From positions 46,495 to 110,494 of the forward strand of contig CAZDOO010000004.1 of the NCBI GenBank assembly GCA_964507045.1: a stretch of 64,000 nucleotides of DNA, written 5' to 3'. This DNA is from UBA8199 sp964507045 (GTDB lineage Bacteria; Verrucomicrobiota; Verrucomicrobiia; Limisphaerales; UBA8199). Of the stretch, positions 25,048 to 33,604 are shown one piece after another (positions within the stretch are counted from its first letter, which is position 1; every line of letters begins with the position of its first letter). The notes under the pieces were generated by a model. That model searched no databases, was not told the DNA's origin, and saw only the letters and a program-made list of their open reading frames with translations. A program made the translations under genes and the position numbers.

Positions 25048-25068
25048 AATCAGGGATTTCCCCGGATA
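25048..25068 (+). promoter_or_regulatory. shared motif copy 2, upstream of the di-haem peroxidase gene
   Basis: ATCAGGGATTTCCCC followed by GGATA, differing at one base from the copy at 22228-22248. Located about 156 bp upstream of the ATG at 25225. Confidence 0.6.
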
Positions 25069-25224
25069 GACGCGGGCGGTGGCGGCGCCTATAAATGCGG
25101 GTAATCAACGGGCTCATGGTCTGATGTGCGGTTGTCAGCATGTGATCTTGTCATCAAGAGGTATCCGGACGCATGTGCATCCCGTGGGCTCTTCGGGACC
25201 AAACTTGCAGATGAAAGGCAGAAC

Positions 25225-26415
25225 ATGAAAGCCAAGAGATTACTAACCTGTGTGATTGCCGGCGCGGCCTTGACTGTGGTCGCAGCCGCGGCAACAGCCC
25301 AAACCCTCTCTCCCCTCGAAACGCTGGGCAAAGCCCTGTTCTTTGATCCCAACCTGTCCACGCCGCCGGGCCAATCCTGCGCAACGTGCCACGCGCCATC
25401 GGTTGGGTTTACCGGGCCCGACAGTGCGATCAACGCCGGCCCGGCGGTCTATCCCGGCGCCGTCCATGCGCGCGCGGGCAATCGCAAGCCGCCCGCAGCC
25501 GCTTACGGCGGCGACAGCCCGGTGTTCTACTACGATGACGTCGAAGCATTATGGCTGGGCGGCATGTTCTGGGACGGCCGCGCCACCGGCTGGACGCTGG
25601 GCGATCCGCTAGCCGAGCAGGCCCTGGGGCCATTCCTGAACAACCTCGAACAGAACATGCCGAGCGCCAAACAGGTGATCGGGCGCGTCGCCAAATCCGC
25701 CTACGCCAGCCTCTTTGAACAGGTCTGGGGGGCGGGTTCACTCGACAGCAAGAAAGACGGTATCGCCGCCACCTACGAGAAGATCGGGCGTTCCATCGCA
25801 GCCTACGAGCGGTCCGCCGAGGTAAATCCCTTCACTTCCAAGTACGACTATTACCTCAAAGGCCAAACCACCCTGACGGAGCAGGAAGCCCAGGGCCTGG
25901 CGCTATTTGAAGGCAAGGCCATGTGCTCGGCCTGCCATGTCAGCCAGCCGGGAGAAGGGGGCAAGCCGCCGCTGTTTACCGACTTCAGCTACGATAATCT
26001 CGGCGTGCCCAGGAACCCCGTGAACCCATTCTACTCCGCGCCCAAGAGCGTCAACCGGGACGGCAGGGCGTGGGCCGACCCCGGTTTGGGCGGATTCCTC
26101 AAGGGCGCCGGTTACCCCGAAGCCGTCTATCTGGCCGAGTGGGGCAAGCATAAGGTGCCAACCCTGCGCAATGTGGACAAACGACCCGACCCCGGCTTCG
26201 TCAAGGCCTTCGGCCATAACGGCTACTTCAAGAGCCTGGCCGAGATTACTCACTTCTACAACACCCGCGACGTCGAGCCGTGGCCGGCCCCGGAGGTGTC
26301 CGACAACATCAACACCGATGAACTCGGCAACCTGGGCCTGACGGCGGAAGAGGAAGCCGCCATCGTCGCCTTCATGCAGACACTGAGCGACGGTTATACT
26401 CCGCCGGCGCCGTAA
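25225..26415 (+). CDS. di-haem cytochrome c peroxidase / MauG family
   Basis: 396 residues with signal peptide MKAKRLLTCVIAGAALTVVA. Two haem sites, SCATCH (C52) and MCSACH (C234). Family segments: LGKALFFDPNLS, APSVGFTGPD, LFEGKAMCSACHVSQPGEGG, KVPTLRNVDKRPD and FGHNGYFKSLAEITHFYNTRD. Periplasmic; uses electrons from c-type cytochromes to reduce peroxide or to oxidise a protein partner. The ATG at 25225 has AAAGG upstream and begins the signal peptide; the frame extends to 25126 without support. It follows the multihaem gene and shares its upstream motif, so they may be co-regulated. Confidence 0.93.
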   Translation: MKAKRLLTCVIAGAALTVVAAAATAQTLSPLETLGKALFFDPNLSTPPGQSCATCHAPSVGFTGPDSAINAGPAVYPGAVHARAGNRKPPAAAYGGDSPVFYYDDVEALWLGGMFWDGRATGWTLGDPLAEQALGPFLNNLEQNMPSAKQVIGRVAKSAYASLFEQVWGAGSLDSKKDGIAATYEKIGRSIAAYERSAEVNPFTSKYDYYLKGQTTLTEQEAQGLALFEGKAMCSACHVSQPGEGGKPPLFTDFSYDNLGVPRNPVNPFYSAPKSVNRDGRAWADPGLGGFLKGAGYPEAVYLAEWGKHKVPTLRNVDKRPDPGFVKAFGHNGYFKSLAEITHFYNTRDVEPWPAPEVSDNINTDELGNLGLTAEEEAAIVAFMQTLSDGYTPPAP

Positions 26416-26442
26416 TCTCCGCGGCTTGAATCTGTCAGACAG

Positions 26443-26475
26443 ACGGCATCCGGACCTCCGGATGCCGTTTTCTTT
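26443..26475 (+). terminator. rho-independent terminator after the peroxidase
   Basis: A 12-bp perfect stem, ACGGCATCCGGA/TCCGGATGCCGT, is followed by TTTTCTTT. It lies 28 bp after the stop codon. Confidence 0.9.
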
Positions 26476-26551
26476 ATGACTCCAGCGCCGCGCGGGGCGC
26501 CGGCGAATGAAATTGAATCTGCAGCGGCAACCTGTAACTTGGGCCCGCAAT

Positions 26552-27790
26552 ATGAAACCAGCTATGACCTCCCGCGAGCGGGTATGGAAAGCGATCAATT
26601 TCGAGCAGCCCGACCGCGTGCCGATTGACCTCGGCGGCACCAAGGAGAGCGGCATTCATATGGATGCCTACCTCGAACTGGGCCGATACCTCGGCCTGGA
26701 TGTCGAGCTGCCCAAGGTCTACGACCAGTTCCAGATGCTGGCCCGGGTCGAAGAGCCGGTGCGCCGCCGGCTGCATGCCGACGTGGTGCAGGTCGAGAAC
26801 CTGGTGGAAACCTGGGGGCTGGCCAATCGCGATTGGAAGGTCTTCCAGACCGGGTGCGGGAATGCGGTGCTGATGCCGGGCGGGTTCAACCCCGTCGCGG
26901 ACGAGCGGGGCTTCCTCGTCCTGCGAGACGCCCGGGGGGAGGCGCTCGCCCACATGGCGCCCGGCGGCCTGTATTTCGACCGCATCACCAGCACCACCCT
27001 GTCCGAGAACCTCGTCTTCATGGACCCCGAGAAATGGCGGAAGTCCATTCCCCTGTATTCGGATGAAGAGCTGGCCGTGCTGCAAAAACGGGCGCGCCTC
27101 CTGCGGGACTACACCGATTACTCCCTCCACGGCGGCTTCAACAAATTCAAGCTGCAGTCCTCCGGCCTGATCGCCGGACACACCTTCACCGACTGGCTCT
27201 GCCTGCTCAAGACGGAGCCGGATTATGTGCATTCGATCCTGCACGCGACGGCGGAACGCAACATCGAGAACCTCCAGCTCTACTTCCAGGCGGTGGGCGA
27301 TTGCATTGACACCGTCCTCCTCTCCACCACCGACTATGGCACCCAGAAGGGCGAGCTGATCAGCCCCCAGGTCTTCAAGGACATCTACCTGCCGCACATC
27401 AAACAGGTGAACGACTTCGTCCACCGCCAGGGCAAGTTTAAGACCATGTACCATTCCTGTGGCTCGGTGCGGAATCTCATTGAGTATTTCATCCAGGCCG
27501 GCGTGGATATTCTGAATCCGCTGCAGGTCAACACCGCGAACATGGACCCGCGCGAGCTGAAAGCGGAATTCGGGGGGCGCATCGTTTTCTGGGGCGGGGG
27601 CGTGGACACGCAGACGACCTATCAGTTTGGGACGCCGGAAGCGGTGCGGCAGCAGGTCCGCGAGCGCCTGGACATCTTTGCCCCGGGCGGGGGCTATGTG
27701 TTCACCCCCTCCCACAACACCCAGTACGGCGTGCCCGCCGCCAACATCCTCGCCATGGCCGACGAGGTCTTCCAGCACGGCCGCTACTGA
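26552..27790 (+). CDS. uroporphyrinogen-decarboxylase-like (URO-D/MtaA) protein
   Basis: 412 residues from MKPAMTSRERVWKAINFEQPDRVPIDLGG. This opening is typical of the URO-D-like methyltransferase group rather than true HemE, which begins with a PVWxMRQAGR motif that is absent here. The ending segments MYHSCGSVRNLIEYFIQAGVDILNPLQ and FWGGGVDTQ are conserved in this group. Such proteins may transfer methyl groups to corrinoids or act in sugar-associated catabolic loci, so substrate assignment is open. Alternative starts at 26507 and 26564 exist, with no SD to decide. Single gene, preceded by a terminator. Confidence 0.8.
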   Translation: MKPAMTSRERVWKAINFEQPDRVPIDLGGTKESGIHMDAYLELGRYLGLDVELPKVYDQFQMLARVEEPVRRRLHADVVQVENLVETWGLANRDWKVFQTGCGNAVLMPGGFNPVADERGFLVLRDARGEALAHMAPGGLYFDRITSTTLSENLVFMDPEKWRKSIPLYSDEELAVLQKRARLLRDYTDYSLHGGFNKFKLQSSGLIAGHTFTDWLCLLKTEPDYVHSILHATAERNIENLQLYFQAVGDCIDTVLLSTTDYGTQKGELISPQVFKDIYLPHIKQVNDFVHRQGKFKTMYHSCGSVRNLIEYFIQAGVDILNPLQVNTANMDPRELKAEFGGRIVFWGGGVDTQTTYQFGTPEAVRQQVRERLDIFAPGGGYVFTPSHNTQYGVPAANILAMADEVFQHGRY

Positions 27791-27959
27791 AAGTACTGAA
27801 AGCCGCTGCGGCGCATTGCCCCGGGCACAGGGGTGGGAAGACTACCCGCGAAAGGCGCGTCTCACTGTCCTGCCATAAGCCGGGTGCGCCCGTTGTGCGC
27901 GGCGCAACCCGCTCCCCCCCGGTCCAACCGGGCTCCCTCTCCCTCTGAACCCGCCTCAC

Positions 27960-28030
27960 GTAGCGGCGTCTCGGCAGAGCGCCGGTGTCTGGAAGGAGAA
28001 GTGTGCGGCGCTCTGCCGAGCCGCCGCTAC
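27960..28030. repeat. REP-like inverted repeat with 25-bp arms
   Basis: Arms 27960-27984 and 28006-28030 match at 24 of 25 positions as reverse complements (cores CTCGGCAGAGCGCCG and GTAGCGGCG), separated by 21 bp. It is typical in size for dispersed extragenic palindromes; a single copy is seen in this window. Confidence 0.8.
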
Positions 28031-28099
28031 GGCCGAATTTATTCGCATAATTAGCTTGATTCCGCCGCGGAAATTTGTATCCTCGGTCGCGTGCCTGGT

Positions 28100-28117
28100 G
28101 ATGCAACCGGTTGCATC
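28100..28117. promoter_or_regulatory. LacI-family-type operator palindrome
   Basis: GATGCAACCGGTTGCATC is a perfect 18-bp palindrome with a central CG. LacI/GalR-family sites commonly have this TGCAA-C-CG-G-TTGCA form. It is about 190 bp upstream of the GTG start of the first of four co-directional secreted-protein genes. No LacI gene is in the window. Confidence 0.55.
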
Positions 28118-28307
28118 CCGGGTGCGGAGTTAACAGTTATACTTGTTTGGTTCGTGTGACGGCCATGCGCAGTTTGGCACGCTCAACAAATGTCTGGGTG
28201 CTTGAAGTCCCCGGGGGGAATCGAATTGCACTCCCCATGATCAGCTTTTCCAGCCGCCCTGCTCAGCCCTCAAACCTAAACCCCTGACCATAGAAGGATA
28301 CGTATTT

Positions 28308-31300
28308 GTGAACGCCCCCATCATCCGCCCGCCCCAGGGCAATCGAATTCAATCTTCACCTCGCTGGCTGGCGCTGACGGCGCTGGCCGCCGGCATGGCT
28401 CTGTTATTGGCCGGCCCCCCCGCCGCCCGGGCGGTCGGCTGGTATGTTGCCCCGCATAATGTCGCCGCGGGGAACCTCACCGTGTCGCAGTACCCTGGCT
28501 GGACCAGCGGCGATGACAACACGAATTGCGTGGTCGCCCTCTCACTGTCCGTCAATGACTTTCGGATCGGCGGCTACAGCCGCGGCGATTACAACGTGCA
28601 GGTTGGTTCCGACGGCACAGATGATAGTGATCTCGGTGTCCTGATCAGTTCCGTGGCCCAGAATGTGCGCACCAATTACCTGTCTGCCACAAACTCCACT
28701 TTCTTCACCAACTCTTACTGCACCAGCGCTATCGAGACTAATTCGAATGGCAGCTATCGCATCACCAGTTACGGGCACAATCAGGGGCCCGAGTGCAATG
28801 TGAACGTCGCGGGTGCCTGGTTCCCCTACTCGAGCTGGATCGGCGGTCACGCCCGGACCACCCCCTACCTCAATGGCGGTTCCAACAATCTACTCACCGG
28901 TTCGGCGGGGCTGAAGAACTGGAACGATGGGGCCGCCTATACCAACTTCTTCGATATAAGAGGCATGACGGGCTTGAGCGCGAGCAATGGCCAATTCATC
29001 GTGAGCCTCACGAATTTCGGCATAGATTCGCGCTACGACGGGGTGCTGCTGGTTAATCACGGCAAGGACGAAGCCAACCATGCCTTATCACAGGTCAACT
29101 CCAACAACGGCACTTGGAACGTGTTTATCCAGGACAACGGTGGGAACGGCGCCGAGTATGAACAGGACCCCGTCGCGTTTGTATTCATTCCCCGCACGAA
29201 TACGACGGTGGTTTCCGGGCGGTTTAAATCCGAGAAATCCACCACCCCCGCCACTGTGACCATTGACATGTACAGCGATACTTCTCCGCAATTCACCGTG
29301 ACCAGCATCGCGGACGGCCGCTGGTTCCTGAAGATGAACAATTCTGATTACACGCCCACCAACGGCGTGCTGATCCTGTCCTTGGAAGGCGGCTACTCGT
29401 ATAACCAGGACAACATTGTGACGTATGTGCCCACCAACTACAGCGGCAACGCCGGCTGGGAGATCAATTCTCGCGACTTGCCGAACGGCGGGCTGCAAAC
29501 CCCTGCTGCGGGGGCCCCCGACGCTGTGTGCTCCTTTGTTTACATCCCGGCAAACAAGCCGGGCTTCACCGTTACGCCCACGAGCTATCCGCTGCAGACG
29601 ACCAAATCCGGCGGCACGGCGACGTTTACCGTGGTGCTGGATCGGCAGCCCTACGCGAACGTCACTGTCGGCGTCAGTTCGAGCAACACCGGCCAGGGCA
29701 CGGTCTCGCCGAGCACGCTCACGTTCACCGCGAGCAACTGGGACACGCCGCAGACCGTAACCGTGACGGGCGCGGACGATAACAACAACCAGGTCGGGAG
29801 CACGGCCTACACCATTGTGCTCGCAGCCGCCAGCAGCACCGATGCCCGCTACAACGGCCTCAATCCGGACGACGTAGCCGTGGTCAACAGCGCGGCGCAT
29901 GTGTGCGATTACCAGTATGGGGTCAACGGTTACACGGGCGCCGTGGACGTCGAGATTTCACCCGGGGCCAAGGACACCACCTACCCCACCGGGACCTCCG
30001 CGAATCAAATGTGGATTGACTATGACACCACCCCCACCAACCGGGAGGTCCTGCTGGCCTTCACGAATATCTTCGGCAGCGGTGCCGGCCAGATTCCGGC
30101 GGGCGCGACGATCGTCTCCGCCACCCTGGACCTCTTTGTCACCGACTCCGGCAACGGCGCGCTCCTCTACCGGATGCTGCGATCGTGGGACCCGAACACC
30201 GAAACGTGGAACACTTTGGGGAATGGCGTCCAAACCGACAATACCGATGCCTGCTCCACCAACGCCTCGTTCTGGGGCATTAAGGAAACCGGCAGCGGCG
30301 AGGGCCACTGCGTATTTAGCGTCACCACGGATTTGCAGGTCTGGGCCAACGGCGCGGCAAACTATGGGTGGGTGATGACCTCCATGGTTGACGGCGGGAA
30401 CGGCGTGGCCTGGAGGCCTTGCGAGTGGACCACGGCGTCCGAGCGCCCCCGTCTGCACGTCGTCTGGTTACCGCCCGGAACCCAAATGGCCGGGTTCCAG
30501 CAGGGCGTGAATGGTTATGCCAGCGCCCGGGACACCAGCATTCGGGAGAATGAGCCAAGCACTTCGCACGCCACCTGGACAGGCATCTGGTCCGACTGGG
30601 CCGTTTCCCTCAAGAGCGACAACGAGCAATCCCTGATCCGCTTCGACGACATTATCGGCGATGCCGCCGGCCAGATTCCAAGCGGGGCGACCGTCTATGC
30701 CGCCGTGCTCGATCTGACGGGTGATTTCAACAACGCGCCGGGCGACGGTGGACTGTTCCATGCGCTGCTGCAGTCCTGGCAGGATACCGACACGTGGAGC
30801 AGCCTCGGCGGCATCCAGGCGGATGGTACCAAAGCGGCCACCCAGCCCAGCGCCAGCGCGGGCTGTGCCGACCGAGCTCCCAACGTGCAAGCCACGGTCA
30901 ATACTTTTGACCTGACCACCGACGTGCAGGCCTGGGTCAATGGCACCCGCGCCAACTACGGCTGGGCGGTTCTGCCCTGGACCGACGGCGGGGACGGCTG
31001 GGGATTCGACACCGCCGAAGCCACGACCGCCCGGGTCCGCCCGCAGTTGCGCGTGTATTACACCGACAACTTCCTGACCAACACCTGGAGCCCCGGCGGC
31101 AGCCTCACCTGCAGCGTGACCAACGCGGCGGGCACTCCGGGGGCCGGCTACAGCAGTTTGTATATGGCGGGCCATCTCGACATTCAGGCGACGGCCGGCA
31201 ACCCCTACACCATTCAGCTAACTTCTTATAGCGGCGACACGCCGGGACCGGCGGCCAATTGGAGCTGCGACAGCAGTTACGCCTGGACCATTGCCACCCC

Positions 31301-31964
31301 CACGCGCGGCGTGCTGAACTTCGACGTCGCCAAGTTCGCGGTGGGAACCAGCCAGTTCGCCAATGACCTGGCGGGCGGCACGTTCGCCGTGACCACCAGC
31401 GGGGACAATCTGCAGGTCGCGTTCGCTCCCAACCACGCGCCCGTGGCCGGCGCCGTCAGCTACTCGTTCGCCAAGGGCGTGTCCTTCAAGCCCTTCAGTA
31501 TTCCGATCGCCACCTTCCTGGCCAGCAACACGTCCGATGCGGACGGTGACGCGCGGGCGCTGGTCTCGGTGACCAGCACCAATGCGATTGTCAGCACCAA
31601 TGCCACTGACATTACGCTCTGCTCGACTAACGGCGTAGCTGAAAGCATCGAGTATGTGGTGCGGGACGTGCGCGATTACCGCGCGGGTGACACGCTGCGC
31701 ATGGCTACCAACTATATCCAAATCCTGCGGACCAATTCCGTGTCCGTCGGCACGGCGACCATCAGCAACCTGGGCGGCACGAACATGACCATAAGTTTCT
31801 ACGGCATCCCGGACTACAACTACGTGATCCAGCGTTCGTGCCTGGACCTGTCGAGCTGGGTTGATGTCATTACCAACGCCGCCGCCAGCGACGGCCGGTT
31901 GGAGTACACCGAAACGCCTCCCAATGGCTGCAACCCGGCGTTCTACCGCATCCGATCGGAATAA
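28308..31964 (+). CDS. giant secreted protein with two DNRLRE-type domains
   Basis: 1218 residues from a GTG with AAGGA nine bases upstream. Signal peptide to about residue 42 (LALTALAAGMALLLAG). Residues 45-410 are a beta-rich region of unknown family with many Asn/Ser/Gly. A Calx-beta-like repeat lies at about 420-515 (TVSPSTLTFTASNWDTPQTVTVTG). Two DNRLRE-type modules follow (537-720, from YQYGVNGYTGAVDVEI; 725-917, from FQQGVNGYASARDTSI), each with the characteristic IPSGATVYAAVLDL and TDVQAWVNG segments. The last 75 residues form the FYRIR-ending module found on other secreted proteins here. Probably a surface or extracellular structural or binding protein; no catalytic motif seen. Confidence 0.82.
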   Translation: MNAPIIRPPQGNRIQSSPRWLALTALAAGMALLLAGPPAARAVGWYVAPHNVAAGNLTVSQYPGWTSGDDNTNCVVALSLSVNDFRIGGYSRGDYNVQVGSDGTDDSDLGVLISSVAQNVRTNYLSATNSTFFTNSYCTSAIETNSNGSYRITSYGHNQGPECNVNVAGAWFPYSSWIGGHARTTPYLNGGSNNLLTGSAGLKNWNDGAAYTNFFDIRGMTGLSASNGQFIVSLTNFGIDSRYDGVLLVNHGKDEANHALSQVNSNNGTWNVFIQDNGGNGAEYEQDPVAFVFIPRTNTTVVSGRFKSEKSTTPATVTIDMYSDTSPQFTVTSIADGRWFLKMNNSDYTPTNGVLILSLEGGYSYNQDNIVTYVPTNYSGNAGWEINSRDLPNGGLQTPAAGAPDAVCSFVYIPANKPGFTVTPTSYPLQTTKSGGTATFTVVLDRQPYANVTVGVSSSNTGQGTVSPSTLTFTASNWDTPQTVTVTGADDNNNQVGSTAYTIVLAAASSTDARYNGLNPDDVAVVNSAAHVCDYQYGVNGYTGAVDVEISPGAKDTTYPTGTSANQMWIDYDTTPTNREVLLAFTNIFGSGAGQIPAGATIVSATLDLFVTDSGNGALLYRMLRSWDPNTETWNTLGNGVQTDNTDACSTNASFWGIKETGSGEGHCVFSVTTDLQVWANGAANYGWVMTSMVDGGNGVAWRPCEWTTASERPRLHVVWLPPGTQMAGFQQGVNGYASARDTSIRENEPSTSHATWTGIWSDWAVSLKSDNEQSLIRFDDIIGDAAGQIPSGATVYAAVLDLTGDFNNAPGDGGLFHALLQSWQDTDTWSSLGGIQADGTKAATQPSASAGCADRAPNVQATVNTFDLTTDVQAWVNGTRANYGWAVLPWTDGGDGWGFDTAEATTARVRPQLRVYYTDNFLTNTWSPGGSLTCSVTNAAGTPGAGYSSLYMAGHLDIQATAGNPYTIQLTSYSGDTPGPAANWSCDSSYAWTIATPTRGVLNFDVAKFAVGTSQFANDLAGGTFAVTTSGDNLQVAFAPNHAPVAGAVSYSFAKGVSFKPFSIPIATFLASNTSDADGDARALVSVTSTNAIVSTNATDITLCSTNGVAESIEYVVRDVRDYRAGDTLRMATNYIQILRTNSVSVGTATISNLGGTNMTISFYGIPDYNYVIQRSCLDLSSWVDVITNAAASDGRLEYTETPPNGCNPAFYRIRSE

Positions 31965-32033
31965 CGCGGTCTGGACCACGCCGCCCGGCTGGCTGGCGCA
32001 CCTTCTCGGCCGTCGCCTCGCCGGGCCGGAACG

Positions 32034-33557
32034 ATGAGAAGGAATGGGCGATCAGCAAAGCTCCTAAGCGGGGCTTTGCTGCTGCTGGGGCTAGCCGCTC
32101 ATGCCGGCTTGATCGTCCACCTGCCCCTGGATGCGGGTTCGAATTCGAATCTTACCGGCAAGGCTGCGTTTGTCAGCGGCGTTATCGGCGATGCCCTGGC
32201 CGTCCAGCCGGCGAGTGAGGGCCTGGTTGTCGAGTCCGGGACGTTAGGCCTCAAACTGTCGGCTGCGGTCTCCCTCGGTTGCTGGTTCAAGGCTGAGCGT
32301 CCGCCGGATGCGGAACTGGTGATCGTGGAGGCGAGTGGATGCCTGCTGGCCGTGGCCAAGGGGGGTGGCAGCGCAGTATTCGCAGTCAAGGGCGTGAAAG
32401 GCTCGCTCGCCGGCATTGCGGCCGCGAGCAAGGCCAGCGGCTATTCGAGCGTCTGCGACGGCCAGTGGCATCACCTGGTGGGATTGTATGACGGGAAAGC
32501 CTTATCCTTGTATGTGGACGGCGTCATGGAGGAGCTTCTCGATGCCTCCGGGCTGATCGCCACCCCGGAAGCGAAGGTCGTAGTCGGCAAGACCAGCCGG
32601 CCCGCGAACGCCGACGCCTGCTGTGTTGACGACGTCAGAATCTACGACGAGGCGCTCGCTTACGATGCCATCTCCCAACTGGCGGGAGGCAAGGCGCGTA
32701 CGGCCGAGCCTGTGGCCGCCAGACGGGTGGACCTGCGCCGCGACTTCCTCGACAAGGGCGTTTTCCCGATCCAGGCGCACCGCGGCGGCGGGCTGGGGCT
32801 CCCGGAACATACCCTCGAAACCTACCGGGAGATCTGGGGGAAGGGAATGATTCCAGAAGCCGATATCCGGACGACGAAAGACGGCGTGATCATCTGTGTG
32901 CACGACAGCGACCTCAAGCGACTATCCCCGGCGGTGCCGGCGCCGTGGAATGCCCTGTCCTTCGAGCAGATGACGCTGGAGCGGATCAAGACGTTCGATG
33001 TGGGAGCCTTTCGCGGGCGGCCCGGCCAGAAGGTGCCGACCTTGGAAGAAGTCTTCCGCGACATGCGGGGCCACCCGGAGCGGATGCTGGAACTGGATTA
33101 CAAACAGATCGAGCTGGGCCAATTAGCCTCGCTGATCGGCCGGCACGGGGTGAAGGACCAGGTCGTGTTTGTCACCCGCCGGCACCATTTGATCCGGCAG
33201 TGGCAGCGCGTGTGCCCCCGTTCGATGACGATGCTGTGGCTGGGTGGCACCGAGTATGCGCTGGACCGGATGTTCGAGCAGTTGCGGCGGGACGAGTTCG
33301 CCGGCATTTCGATCCTGCAGATCATCGTGTTCCAGGATGCTTCAGCCGCCGGCTTCCGGCCCACGATCGGCTACCTCCAGCAGCGCCGGTCGGAACTCGC
33401 GGAGAAAGGAATCGCCCTGCAACTCATCCCGTGGGAAATGGCCGACCAAGCGGTGTTCGAGAAGTTGCTGTCGGCGGGGTTCCGATTCTTCGGGACGGAT
33501 TACCCGCAAACGGCCCTGGACGCATATCAGCAGCATCTGAAACCGGGGAAGCCGTGA
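32034..33557 (+). CDS. secreted glycerophosphodiester phosphodiesterase with LamG-like domain
   Basis: 507 residues with a short signal peptide (LLSGALLLLGLAAHA). Residues 25-220 form a concanavalin/LamG-like fold (VSLGCWFKAE, DGQWHHLVGLYDGKALSLYVDG, VDDVRIYDEAL). The C-terminal half is a GDPD barrel: IQAHRGGGLGLPEHTLETYRE, EADIRTTKDGVIICVHDSDLKRL (conserved Glu, Asp, His), MLELDYKQ and FGTDYPQTALDAY. GDPD enzymes hydrolyse glycerophosphodiesters to glycerol-3-phosphate and alcohol. The added carbohydrate-binding-like domain and the saccharolytic neighbours suggest an extracellular or cell-wall phosphodiester substrate. Follows the DNRLRE gene by 69 bp. Confidence 0.88.
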   Translation: MRRNGRSAKLLSGALLLLGLAAHAGLIVHLPLDAGSNSNLTGKAAFVSGVIGDALAVQPASEGLVVESGTLGLKLSAAVSLGCWFKAERPPDAELVIVEASGCLLAVAKGGGSAVFAVKGVKGSLAGIAAASKASGYSSVCDGQWHHLVGLYDGKALSLYVDGVMEELLDASGLIATPEAKVVVGKTSRPANADACCVDDVRIYDEALAYDAISQLAGGKARTAEPVAARRVDLRRDFLDKGVFPIQAHRGGGLGLPEHTLETYREIWGKGMIPEADIRTTKDGVIICVHDSDLKRLSPAVPAPWNALSFEQMTLERIKTFDVGAFRGRPGQKVPTLEEVFRDMRGHPERMLELDYKQIELGQLASLIGRHGVKDQVVFVTRRHHLIRQWQRVCPRSMTMLWLGGTEYALDRMFEQLRRDEFAGISILQIIVFQDASAAGFRPTIGYLQQRRSELAEKGIALQLIPWEMADQAVFEKLLSAGFRFFGTDYPQTALDAYQQHLKPGKP

Positions 33558-33604
33558 GCGATTGCGGGTTGTGCGCCGGAGGGTTATGGCGCTAGGCTCG
33601 ATCC

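Larger units (their letters stand above)
27791..28307. other. 517-bp intergenic region
   Basis: No credible gene. It holds a REP-like inverted repeat (27960-28030) and an 18-bp palindrome resembling a LacI-family operator (28100-28117), listed separately. Confidence 0.6.
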
